Positions 24,447 through 31,783 of a stretch of 64,000 nt of DNA are shown in pieces. Position numbers and translations under genes: made by a program. The DNA is from Nitrospira sp. (GTDB taxonomy: Bacteria > Nitrospirota > Nitrospiria > Nitrospirales > Nitrospiraceae), in contig VOPT01000046.1 of NCBI GenBank assembly GCA_009594865.1, positions 18,016 through 82,015 of the forward strand. Reading direction: 5' to 3'. Numbering within the stretch: the stretch's first letter is position 1; every line of letters starts with the position of its first letter. The notes under the pieces are model-generated. The model had not been told where the DNA came from. It saw only the letters and a list, made by a program, of their open reading frames with translations, and did no database searches.

Positions 24447-25508
24447 GTGCGTGAACGCCGCTGGGAGACTGCCGGCCGGCTGACCTTTCAAGAGATCCTG
24501 ACGGTCGGCGAGCGGCTGGGAGCCTTGGGCTTGAAGCCGGCCCACCCCGCCAAGGATGTGATCTGCTACGTGGAGGATTGGGCGGTCGAGTCGCCCCAGG
24601 CCTTCGATCAGCTCGACCATTGGGCCACGGAAGATGTCACCCTCCTCCACATCCGCGAAGCCTGGCAGGGTGATTTTTTCCTGCTGGCGGGCGGCTATCA
24701 CACCGTCTATCAGCGCTTTCAGGATGTCGGCACCTACTGCTCCATCAGCCATCCCTGGCGCACCAAGCCCGGCTTGCGGTTTCACTATCCCGCGTCCATG
24801 TTCTGGCTGGGGTTTCGTCATAACCATGCCTTTATCCGGGTGCGCCTGCATACGCAGGAAGTGGTGACGCCGGGGGAAACCCGGGAGGACGCGCGACGGG
24901 CGGAATGGGTGGACGAGCGACGGGCGATCTTTCTCGACGCCATCGCCCTGCTGGATCTGCCGGTGGAGACCTCCGTCGACAAGGGAAGTCTGGTGCTGGC
25001 GCCGGCGGACCCGGCTACGCCGTTTTTCTGTTCCTGGCCGGATGCCTTCGGGCCCTGCCAGTTTGAGTACAACTCCCTCGACGCCTATGAGTTTCTGGTA
25101 CCGGCGAGCCGGTTAGCCGCCACCTTTGCGCCGCAGCTGGCCGGGGTGCGGGCCTATCTGACAGGCTTTTCCGAACAGGCGTTGGAGGCCTTTGCCGAAG
25201 TGCAACCGGGCGCCAGGACGGTCTATCGCTGTTCCGTGCATTGTGCGCTGGGAGAATTGCCGGAAGTGTTGGAGACCATCGCGCCCCAGGGTCGTCTCTA
25301 TAGCACCCTCTGTGAGTTCCAGACTCAGGATTTGATGCCGGACGGGGAGGATGCCTCCGCCATTATCGGCATTGTGGGCACAGCCGGCGGGTTTCAATTG
25401 GAGGCGCGGCTGAATCGGGCGCCTTTGGACGAGGAGCACATGGCCGGATGGCTGGAGCGACTGTTGGGAATGCCGGTGGTGTATGCCCCGCTGCCCCCCT
25501 TCATGTAG
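24447..25508 (+). CDS. Hypothetical protein, 353 residues
   Basis: GTG start at 24447 with GGAGGAG just upstream. The protein is soluble, rich in aromatic residues, and shows segments such as VICYVEDWAVESPQAFDQL, LLAGGYHTVYQRF, and FRHNHAFIRVRLHT. No known domain is recognised. The frame is long, has good codon use and a strong ribosome-binding site, so it is a real gene. It may be cotranscribed with the lipoprotein 45 bases upstream. A dense group of palindromic repeats follows. Confidence 0.6.
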   Translation: MRERRWETAGRLTFQEILTVGERLGALGLKPAHPAKDVICYVEDWAVESPQAFDQLDHWATEDVTLLHIREAWQGDFFLLAGGYHTVYQRFQDVGTYCSISHPWRTKPGLRFHYPASMFWLGFRHNHAFIRVRLHTQEVVTPGETREDARRAEWVDERRAIFLDAIALLDLPVETSVDKGSLVLAPADPATPFFCSWPDAFGPCQFEYNSLDAYEFLVPASRLAATFAPQLAGVRAYLTGFSEQALEAFAEVQPGARTVYRCSVHCALGELPEVLETIAPQGRLYSTLCEFQTQDLMPDGEDASAIIGIVGTAGGFQLEARLNRAPLDEEHMAGWLERLLGMPVVYAPLPPFM

Positions 25509-25509
25509 T

Positions 25510-25633
25510 CCGGCAGCTGAACATGACCCCCAGCTTCGTTCTCGGTCATTCCGGACCCTCAACGTACGGAAGAGTACGCCTCGGGTCCTTCATTCCCTGC
25601 GGCCTTGCTGGATGATCATTTTGAGCTGCCGGA
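25510..25633 (+). repeat. ERIC-like palindromic repeat, array unit 1 (family A)
   Basis: Arms CCGGCAGCTGAACATGACC-CCCAGC and GCTGGATGATCATTTTGAGCTGCCGG pair with a G-G mismatch at TGA/TGA. The core has CTCAACGTAC and AGTACGCCTC, then CTGCGGCCTTGCTGG. It starts just after the stop codon of the 353-residue protein. Confidence 0.85.
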
Positions 25634-25638
25634 TTCGG

Positions 25639-25757
25639 GATATTGAGCGCGGTGTGCCGGCGGCGTTCTCGCTTCGTTCCAGGGCTCGACGTACCAGATA
25701 ATGTACGCCTCGCCCTCTCACTCGCTGCGGCCTTGCCGGACAACCGTTCTGAGCATC
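25639..25757 (+). repeat. ERIC-like palindromic repeat, array unit 2 (family A)
   Basis: Arms GATATTGAGCGCGGTGTGCCGGC and GCCGGACAACCGTTCTGAGCATC are partly complementary. Core CTCGACGTAC and TGTACGCCTC are followed by CTGCGGCCTTGCCGG. It abuts unit 1. Confidence 0.75.
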
Positions 25758-25769
25758 CTGCACCATAAT

Positions 25770-25892
25770 CAGCAGCTGAACATGGCCCCCAGCTTCGTTC
25801 TCAAGTCGAAAGAATCCTCGACGTACCGCAAAGGGTACGCCTTCGGTTCTTTCTTCTCTGCGGCCTTGCTGGATGGCCATGTTGAGCTGCCG
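25770..25892 (+). repeat. ERIC-like palindromic repeat, array unit 3 (family A)
   Basis: Arms CAGCTGAACATGGCC-CCCAGC and GCTGGATGGCCATGTTGAGCTG are nearly perfectly complementary, again with the G-G mismatch. Core CTCGACGTAC and GGTACGCCTTC; CTGCGGCCTTGCTGG on the right. Confidence 0.85.
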
Positions 25893-25902
25893 GACTCTCG
25901 AT

Positions 25903-26016
25903 GTAGACTTGGTCCCGGGCGCCGTTCTCGCTTCGTTCCAGGGCTCGAGGTACCAGACAGCGTACGCCTCGGGTCCTTCATAGCCTGCGGCCTTGTTGGA
26001 TGATCATTTGCAGCCG
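25903..26016 (+). repeat. ERIC-like palindromic repeat, array unit 4, degenerate (family A)
   Basis: It begins near GTAGACTTGGTCC, with core CTCGAGGTACCAG and CGTACGCCTC, and ends CTGCGGCCTTGTTGGATGATCATTTGCAGCC. The arms no longer pair well, and its right arm resembles that of unit 1, which suggests recombination between units. The remaining 142 bases up to the next gene show nothing recognisable. Confidence 0.65.
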
Positions 26017-26158
26017 CCGTGTGGATGTGATGGCTAGGACATTTTCGCTGCAGGGTGAACTGGGGTATGCGTAGTATGACCCAATCGTGGCCTTCCGATT
26101 TCATCGTCTGATTCGTCTCTTCGTTTGACAATCGCCTGCGTCTCCTGAAATCTAGCGC

Positions 26159-27271
26159 ATGGTCTCATTACAACGGTTTCAGTCGGTCTTGGGTAAGCCC
26201 TACCTGCCGCCCCTGTTTTTCTTTAGCGGCGTAACGTACGACACCCTGGTGCTGACACGCATCGACCGTCTTCGGGATAATCTATTGTTGCTGGCCTACC
26301 TGAGCCTCTTGGGTTTTTTGATCGTCCTGACCGGGCGATTGGGGACCCAGGAAGCCACGGTTGACGACCTCCCGCCGGACGCGCCTTTCTTCATGAAATG
26401 GGTCGTGCAGGCCAAGCCCTACGCCCCGATGGCCATCCAGTTCCTGCTGGGAGGTCTGTTCAGCGCGTACGCCATCTTTTATTCCAAGAGCGCCACATTT
26501 GCCGGGACGGCCGTGTTCTTCTGCATTCTGGTGGCGTTTCTTGTGGCGAATGAATTCCTTCGCAGCCGGCTGTCGAACATACAGTTGCTGGTCAGTCTCT
26601 ATGCCCTCGTCTGTTTTGCCTTCTTCACATTTTTCCTGCCCGTCATGACTGGCTGGATGAACGTGGCGATCTTCCTGGCCGGTGCCGTGATGACCGTGTT
26701 GATCGTGTTGCGAGTTGTACAGTTGATCTATTGGAATAACGCCGATCGTACGACCCGCGAGGCGATGTGGGCCGGAGCGCCGGCCATGGCGCTCATCGGG
26801 TTACTGGTCGGCTTCTATTTTATGAACTGGATTCCGCCCGTCCCCCTGTCGTTGAAATTCGGCGGGATGTATCACGAGGTGAAACGCTCGGACGATCGGT
26901 ATGAATTGAGCTTCGAGAAATCGTGGTACGAGGTGTGGAAAACGTCGGACAACGTGATTCCGGCCGACGATCCGGTCTATTGTTTCACGGCGGTGTTCGC
27001 GCCGGTGGCGCTCAAGACCACGATCTATCATCACTGGTATTACCGTCCCGACGCGGGTCAGCCTTTCACCGGTGCAGACCGCATTCCGCTGAAGATTTCC
27101 GGTGGGCGCGCGGGCGGCTATCGCGCCTATACCTTCAAGGAGGGACTCGATCCGGGGGACTGGCGGGTCGATGTGGAAGCGGAAGACGGGCGTGTGATCG
27201 GGCGAGTGGCGGTCAAGGTATTGGACAAGACGGCGGTTGGGCCGCTGTCGTTGACGACGGTGGTGTATTAG
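26159..27271 (+). CDS. Membrane protein with C-terminal DUF2914 domain
   Basis: 370 residues. About seven hydrophobic segments occupy residues 15-225 (for example LLLLAYLSLLGFLIVLTG, MAIQFLLGGLFSAYAIFY and MNVAIFLAGAVMTVLIVL). The C-terminal 130 residues form an extracytoplasmic beta domain of the DUF2914 type: YCFTAVFAPVALKTTIYHHWYY and YTFKEGLDPGDWRVDVEAEDGRVIG. The family function is unknown; the domain may bind an envelope ligand. It is followed six bases later by the frameshifted FKBP gene. Confidence 0.75.
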   Translation: MVSLQRFQSVLGKPYLPPLFFFSGVTYDTLVLTRIDRLRDNLLLLAYLSLLGFLIVLTGRLGTQEATVDDLPPDAPFFMKWVVQAKPYAPMAIQFLLGGLFSAYAIFYSKSATFAGTAVFFCILVAFLVANEFLRSRLSNIQLLVSLYALVCFAFFTFFLPVMTGWMNVAIFLAGAVMTVLIVLRVVQLIYWNNADRTTREAMWAGAPAMALIGLLVGFYFMNWIPPVPLSLKFGGMYHEVKRSDDRYELSFEKSWYEVWKTSDNVIPADDPVYCFTAVFAPVALKTTIYHHWYYRPDAGQPFTGADRIPLKISGGRAGGYRAYTFKEGLDPGDWRVDVEAEDGRVIGRVAVKVLDKTAVGPLSLTTVVY

Positions 27272-27276
27272 CCTCG

Positions 27277-27647
27277 ATGAAACGTTCGAAGGCCCCCGTA
27301 TTCCTTGACCAGTGTGAAGGCAACGGTCCCGAGGCTCAACGGGGCAATCGCGGTCTGTACAACCGCCGCATGTGGTTACATCGCGGCGATGCGGTGCCGG
27401 CGCACATGCTGAGGGTAGAAGGCGGCGTCACCCTGGTCGATTACCAGGTGGAATTAGGTCGGCGTCAGGTCATTCCTGGAATTGAGCAAGCATTGTTGGG
27501 AATGAGGGTAGGCGCTACCGCAAAGTTCGTATTAGTCCGCAGCTGGCTTACGGAGACCAGGGTTTGCCAGGCCTTATTCCGCCGAGCGCCCTCTTAGTGG
27601 TGGAGTTGTGGGTGCGGAAGATCGACAAGCCTGAAAGGAGAGAATAG
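27277..27647 (+). pseudogene. FKBP-type peptidyl-prolyl isomerase, frameshifted
   Basis: The first frame from ATG 27277 reads a normal FKBP start, including VIPGIEQALLGMRVGATAKFVLV, then would continue as non-family sequence to a stop at 27597. From C27537 the next frame gives PQLAYGDQGLPGLIPPSALLVV and ELWVRKIDKPERRE, stopping at 27645-27647. That is the expected FKBP ending, with the active-site-flanking LAYGDQG and LIPPSALL. The break is at GTCCGCAG (27535-27542). One missing C in a GTCCCGCAG run would restore a single frame of about 123 codons. It is either a true pseudogene or an assembly error. The protein follows the DUF2914 gene closely. Confidence 0.85.
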
Positions 27648-27818
27648 GACATGTCCGCCAGCAGTGCGATCCTAAGACTGAAGGCCAGCCACTTCCATGG
27701 TGTATTCAGGTAGGATGATGAATCCTGTGTGAAGCGCAGGCCTAACGAACGGACACCATCTAAGCGATGGTCATTCTGAAGCACGTTCAATTGCTCCATC
27801 CGTGAAGGAGACAAAGCC

Positions 27819-28718
27819 ATGAGATGGTGCCATTTTCGTCTGATGACGGTCTTTCTGTGTTGGGTGATGGTCAGCGTCGCGCTTCCGGTACTGGCCGATG
27901 AGCCGAAGCCGTCTGGCCTGCATTGGCTTGAGGGGCCCACCGAAGCGAAGCTGGGGGATCAGGCATTGCTGAAGCTTCCCAAAGGCTATCAGTTCCTTGG
28001 CGCGCAAGAGACGCAAGCGCTGTTGAAGAGAATGGGGAACTTCCCCTCCGGTTCCGAGCTGGGCTTGATTACGGCGACCGGCGAAGGCGAGCAGTGGTTT
28101 ATGGTCGTGCGCTATATCGATGCGGGCTACGTCAAAGACGACGAAGCGGCCAATTGGGACGCCGATGCGCTCATGACCTCCATTAAGGAAGGCACGGAAG
28201 AAGACAACAAGAACCGCCAGGCGCAGGGGTTCCCACCGTTGATCATTCGCGGGTGGGAAGAGAAGCCGCATTATGACAAGTCGGCGAACAAGGTGGTCTG
28301 GGCGATCTCGGCGCAGGAACGGGATTCGCCGATGGGGGTCAATTACAACACGTTGGCCTTGGGGCGGCAGGGATATCTGAGCATGAACATGGTGGGGTCG
28401 CTGGAGCAGTTGCCGATGCTGAAGCCGCATGTCAGCCAATTACTGGCCAATGTGGAATTCGTCGAAGGGAAACGATACACTGACTTCAACAGCACGACCG
28501 ATAAGGTGGCAGCGGTCGGCCTGACGGCGCTTATCGCGGGCGCAGCCGTCAAGTCCGGCTTGCTGGCGAAGCTGTGGGCCTTCATCATTCCCTTGGTGAT
28601 GGCCGGCAAGAAGTTGTTGATGTTGCTGGTGATTGCGCTCGGCGGATTGGCTGCCAAATACCTCAAGAAGAAACCGCAAGTCCAGCAGTCTGGCGGGGGC
28701 GGAGGATCGCTCTCGTGA
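27819..28718 (+). CDS. DUF2167 family membrane-anchored protein
   Basis: 299 residues. Signal peptide (about 1-26), then the DUF2167 core with LHWLEGPTEAKLGDQALLKLPKGYQFL, ADEA-type TGEGEQWFMVVRYIDAGYVKDDEA and IIRGWEEKPHYD, SANKVVWAI. Two C-terminal hydrophobic stretches (VGLTALIAGAAVKSGL and AFIIPLVMAGKKLLMLLV) are followed by KKKPQ and a glycine-rich tail. The family is exported and of unknown function. The stop codon overlaps the GTG start of the membrane protease by 4 bases (GTGA), so the two are translationally coupled. Confidence 0.85.
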   Translation: MRWCHFRLMTVFLCWVMVSVALPVLADEPKPSGLHWLEGPTEAKLGDQALLKLPKGYQFLGAQETQALLKRMGNFPSGSELGLITATGEGEQWFMVVRYIDAGYVKDDEAANWDADALMTSIKEGTEEDNKNRQAQGFPPLIIRGWEEKPHYDKSANKVVWAISAQERDSPMGVNYNTLALGRQGYLSMNMVGSLEQLPMLKPHVSQLLANVEFVEGKRYTDFNSTTDKVAAVGLTALIAGAAVKSGLLAKLWAFIIPLVMAGKKLLMLLVIALGGLAAKYLKKKPQVQQSGGGGGSLS

Positions 28719-29428
28719 AAATTCTCCTGCTGCTCCTCGGCGGCCTCAAATTCGGCAAGATCGCGCTCACCGGCGGGACCATGCTCCTGTCGATGGTCGC
28801 CTATAGTTTTATCTTCGGCTGGTGGTACGCGGTGGGATTTGTGCTCCTGATTCTGTTTCATGAGTTGGGCCATTACGCCGCCGCGAAACAGCGCAATCTG
28901 AATGTGGGGGCTCCCACCTTCATTCCGTTCGTCGGTGCCTGGATTCAACTCAAAGAGCAGCCGATGGATGTGGAAACCGAGGCCTATGTGGGCATTGCCG
29001 GGCCGGTTGCCGGCACCGTGGCTGCCATGGCTTGTTATTACGCCGCGGAATATACCCAGAGCCAACTGCTGCTGGCCCTGGCCTACGCCGGGTTCATGAT
29101 CAATCTGTTCAATCTCATTCCGCTCTCTCCGTTGGACGGCGGTCGGATCACCGCCATTATCTCCCCGAAGGTCTGGTGGCTGGGGGTGCCGATCCTGATC
29201 GGTCTCTTCGTCATGAACCACAGTCCCATGTTGCTGCTGATCGCGATCATGGCGATCCCGCATGTCATGTCCACCTTTCGTGGAGGCCCTCCCGGCCTGC
29301 CCGAACGCTACTACGAGGTGCCGCTCTCAACCAAGGTCAGCTATGGTCTGTACTATCTTGGCCTCGCTGCGTTTCTTGGTATCATGAGTTATGAGACGCA
29401 CCTGCTGCTGCCGTCCGGTCGCGGTTGA
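28715..29428 (+). CDS. M50-family intramembrane metalloprotease (site-2 protease-like)
   Basis: 237 residues from GTG 28715; an open frame extends upstream but overlaps the DUF2167 coding region. The zinc motif HELGH (H49, E50, H53) lies in the second hydrophobic segment, and the third ligand is D141 in SPLDGGR. Both lie in membrane helices, as in site-2 proteases. Such enzymes cut transmembrane substrates, often anti-sigma factors. No PDZ domain is visible. Coupling to the DUF2167 protein suggests that protein may be a partner or substrate, which is inference. Confidence 0.85.
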   Translation: MKILLLLLGGLKFGKIALTGGTMLLSMVAYSFIFGWWYAVGFVLLILFHELGHYAAAKQRNLNVGAPTFIPFVGAWIQLKEQPMDVETEAYVGIAGPVAGTVAAMACYYAAEYTQSQLLLALAYAGFMINLFNLIPLSPLDGGRITAIISPKVWWLGVPILIGLFVMNHSPMLLLIAIMAIPHVMSTFRGGPPGLPERYYEVPLSTKVSYGLYYLGLAAFLGIMSYETHLLLPSGRG

Positions 29429-29470
29429 TCGGACCTTCCCGCTCCATCATTTGAGCTCGGGTTGGATGCC

Positions 29471-30181
29471 GTGAACACCTATATGGCCAAAGTGAGTCGG
29501 GTTGAGGATCTCACGCATGACGTGCGGGCGATTGAGCTGCGCCTGCTGGAGCCGGCGAGCATCACGTTTAAAGCCGGACAATTCGTCTCGTTCGAGGTGC
29601 CGAAGGAAGGACAGCTCCGCCCCGTGACCAGGCCTTATTCCATTGCCTCTCCACCGGAGCAGCGAGAGCGGATCCTCCTCGTCCTGAATCTGGTTCAGGG
29701 CGGGCCCGGTTCGAGTTACCTGTTTGGTCTGCGCGACGGGGAGCGGACCTCGTTCAAGGGGCCCGCTGGCGCCTTTTATCTCCGCGACGACGGGACGAAG
29801 GATCTGCTGTTCGTCGCAACGGGAACCGGCATCGCGCCCATGCGGAGTATGATCCTGGCGCAATTACAACGACAGCCGGACCGACCGGTCACGTTGTTCT
29901 GGGGACTGCGCAGCCAGCGGGATCTCTATTGGCAGGATGAACTGGCGACACTGGCCGCGGCCCATCCTCATTTCTCCTTCACCACTACATTGTCCCGACC
30001 TGAGCCTGGGTGGCAGGGGACAAGCGGGCGCGTAACGGCGTTGGTGGAGGAGCGGATCACTTCTGTGAGAAATCTCGCCGTCTATCTCTGCGGCGGGAGC
30101 GACATGATCAAGGACGTGACGGCCCGGATCAACGCCAAGGGGTTGTGTCCGATTTATCGCGAAAAGTACTATGACGAGTGA
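29471..30181 (+). CDS. FAD/NAD(P)-binding oxidoreductase (ferredoxin-NADP reductase-like)
   Basis: 236 residues from GTG 29471; ATG 29483 is also possible and neither start has a strong ribosome-binding site. The FAD-binding RPYSIAS is at about 60-66 and the NAD(P)-binding GTGIAPMRSM near 118-127. The C-terminus has CGGSDMIKDV and ends IYREKYYDE. This is the flavodoxin/ferredoxin reductase fold without a fused iron-sulphur domain. Electron donor and acceptor are unknown. A palindromic repeat directly follows. Confidence 0.88.
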   Translation: MNTYMAKVSRVEDLTHDVRAIELRLLEPASITFKAGQFVSFEVPKEGQLRPVTRPYSIASPPEQRERILLVLNLVQGGPGSSYLFGLRDGERTSFKGPAGAFYLRDDGTKDLLFVATGTGIAPMRSMILAQLQRQPDRPVTLFWGLRSQRDLYWQDELATLAAAHPHFSFTTTLSRPEPGWQGTSGRVTALVEERITSVRNLAVYLCGGSDMIKDVTARINAKGLCPIYREKYYDE

Positions 30182-30182
30182 C

Positions 30183-30303
30183 GGCCGATGAAAGAGGTCG
30201 CCAGCGGCGTTCTCTGTCGCATGCCTCCCTGCGACGTACCCAGAGGGTACGCCTCAGTCGGCATGCTCCTTGCGGCCTTGCTGGACGACCTCTTTGATCG
30301 GCC
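30183..30303 (+). repeat. ERIC-like palindromic repeat (family A)
   Basis: Arms GGCCGATGAAAGAGGTCG-CCAGC and GCTGGACGACCTCTTTGATCGGCC pair almost perfectly with a single G-G mismatch and a one-base bulge. Core GCGACGTACC and GGGTACGCCTC with TGCGGCCTTGCTGG at the right. Confidence 0.85.
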
Positions 30304-30315
30304 TGGTTGTCCGCG

Positions 30316-30391
30316 TGATGAAAGAGGGCGCTAGCGGCTTTCTCGGTCGCACGGCTCCCGGCGACGTACCCACAGGCTCCTGTACCCGGCG
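30316..30391 (+). repeat. Truncated copy of the palindromic repeat (family A)
   Basis: GTGATGAAAGAGGGCGCTAGCGGC, TTCTCGGTCGCACGG and GGCGACGTACCC match the left half of the copies at 30183 and 31585. The sequence then departs from the family before the right arm. Confidence 0.65.
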
Positions 30392-30410
30392 AATGACAGC
30401 TGACGCAGAC

Positions 30411-30599
30411 TTATTTAGGGGCGCGCTTCGTGGTGTGCTGAAAGACGCACTTGGGGCAGGTGTAGTGAATGAATTGCCCGCCGGCGACCAGGCGTTTTGT
30501 CATGGCCACCTTGCACCAGGTGCACAGGCGGTCGGGCAAGTCAGCGGTCTGAGACGGGGCGTTGGACGGCGATGTGGATGGTTCAGTCATGGGCGGCAT
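30411..30599 (-). CDS. Small zinc-ribbon protein
   Basis: 62 residues. Two CxxC pairs (CTWC at 26-29 and CPKC at 48-51), with HYT before the second pair, form a zinc ribbon. The N-terminal 20 residues are S/T/P-rich and probably flexible. It is monocistronic and oriented away from the AdoMet-decarboxylase-like gene. No function can be assigned; a role in nucleic-acid or protein binding is usual for such folds. Confidence 0.65.
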   Translation of the reverse strand: MPPMTEPSTSPSNAPSQTADLPDRLCTWCKVAMTKRLVAGGQFIHYTCPKCVFQHTTKRAPK

Positions 30600-30662
30600 T
30601 CTCGCTAAGGGGTCGCAAGTTTGTCAATGTGCGCGCGGCGTGAGAAATTTCCGAGATAAATA

Positions 30663-30691
30663 TTTACAGTGTTTTAATCGTTCAGTATAGT
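30663..30691 (+). promoter_or_regulatory. Sigma70-type promoter for the AdoMet-decarboxylase-like gene
   Basis: TTTACA (30663-30668), 17-base spacer, TATAGT (30686-30691). The region is markedly AT-richer than its surroundings and ends 54 bases before the start codon. Confidence 0.7.
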
Positions 30692-30745
30692 GCATAGACA
30701 TGCTTCACCACTCCCACCACCCCCAACAGAAAGGTCGTATCGCAT

Positions 30746-31189
30746 ATGCACAACGCCGAAGGTGCCACCTCCGACGACATCTCATCATCTTCACCCAGGA
30801 TTGCTGACTCCGCAGTCCATCCGGACTCTGTCGGACCCGGCAAGGCCTGGGGTATTTGCACCTCCGTTGACCTCCACGATTGCATTCCCGAACGCATTCG
30901 CGACCCCAAACAAATTGAAGATTATGTGGTGCAGCTCTGCGAATTGATCGAAATGAAGCGATATGGCGCCTGCCAGATCGTCAATTTCGGTGAAGGTCGC
31001 GTGGCGGGCTACAGCATGGTGCAGTTGATCGAGACCTCCTTGATCAGCGGGCACTTCGCCAATGACACCAACAGCGCCTATCTCGATATTTTCAGTTGCA
31101 AGGGCTATGAGCCGACCGTCGTCGAAGAATTCTCCAAGGCCTTTTTCGGCGCCCGTCGTTCGAGCCATCGGGCCATGTTGCGGTACTAG
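30746..31189 (+). CDS. Divergent S-adenosylmethionine decarboxylase-like protein
   Basis: 147 residues. After a 33-residue polar extension the sequence follows the prokaryotic AdoMet decarboxylase fold: ICTSVDLHDCIPERIRDP, then MVQLIETSLISGHFAND and NSAYLDIFSCKGYEP. The SpeH self-cleavage motif ESHISIHTWPE is altered to TSLISGHFAND: the pyruvoyl-forming Ser (S98) and S101, H103 remain, but the residue before the Ser is Thr. C118 of IFSCKG aligns with the catalytic Cys. It could be active or a regulatory paralogue. A good promoter precedes it and SCP2 follows. Confidence 0.7.
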   Translation: MHNAEGATSDDISSSSPRIADSAVHPDSVGPGKAWGICTSVDLHDCIPERIRDPKQIEDYVVQLCELIEMKRYGACQIVNFGEGRVAGYSMVQLIETSLISGHFANDTNSAYLDIFSCKGYEPTVVEEFSKAFFGARRSSHRAMLRY

Positions 31190-31240
31190 TCTGGTACGTC
31201 CGCCCCGGCGGGGGACGTACTCTCGCCGGGGCGCCATCGC

Positions 31241-31585
31241 ATGACTCACTCACAACCCAAAACGGTACGAGCCTTCTTTGCCACGCTCCCCGGCAAGTTG
31301 GACCCTGAAGCGGCCGAAGGCCTGGATGTCGTCTACCAGTTCGATCTGAACGGGGCTGATGGCGGACAGTACCAACTTCAGGTTCGGGACGGGGCTTGCC
31401 AGGTGTCCGAAGGGAATCACCCGGATCCGAATGTCACGCTGGCGATGTCGGGCGAAGATTGCCTGCGTGTATTGAATGGCCAGGTCAGCGGCACCATGAT
31501 CGCCATGACCGGCCGCCTCCGCATCAGCGGTGACATGGGCCTGGCGCTGCAGTTGGCTTCCCTCTTCCCCAGTCTCCGTCCCTAG
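31241..31585 (+). CDS. SCP2 sterol-carrier domain protein
   Basis: 114 residues, the size of a single SCP2 domain. Features are LPGKLDPEAAEGLDVVYQFDLNG, the strand YQLQVRDGACQVSEG, PDPNVTLAMSGEDCLRVLNGQ and MIAMTGRLRISGDMGLALQLASLF. The fold makes a hydrophobic cavity that binds lipids or acyl groups. It begins 52 bases after the AdoMet-decarboxylase-like gene and is probably on the same transcript. Its stop overlaps the start of a palindromic repeat. Confidence 0.85.
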   Translation: MTHSQPKTVRAFFATLPGKLDPEAAEGLDVVYQFDLNGADGGQYQLQVRDGACQVSEGNHPDPNVTLAMSGEDCLRVLNGQVSGTMIAMTGRLRISGDMGLALQLASLFPSLRP

Positions 31586-31711
31586 CAGGCTGTTGAGAAA
31601 TGCCGCCAGCGGCGTTCTCGGTCGCACGTCTCCCTGTGACGTACCCAGCGGGTACGCCTCAGTCGCCGTGCTTCCTGCGGCCTTGCTGGACAACATCTCT
31701 TAACAGCCTGC
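31585..31711 (+). repeat. ERIC-like palindromic repeat (family A)
   Basis: Arms GCAGGCTGTTGAGAAATG and CATCTCTTAACAGCCTGC pair over about 18 bases, followed by CAGC and GCTGG inner ends. Core GTGACGTACC and GGGTACGCCTC, with CTGCGGCCTTGCTGG. It begins at the last base of the SCP2 stop codon. Confidence 0.85.
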
Positions 31712-31783
31712 CAACCCCAGAACAGTAGGCCACGCAATTCGACAATGATGTGGTTCTGTGTCTGGTAGTTTCTCAGCCTTCCG

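Noticed and set aside
25510..26016. Array considered as a CRISPR
   Set aside because: Units are about 120 bp, each a diverged palindrome with varying arms, without uniform short repeats and spacers; no cas genes.
25546..26131. Small open frames of 60-120 codons on both strands in the repeat array
   Set aside because: Their translations are only repeat sequence and recur in other repeat copies.
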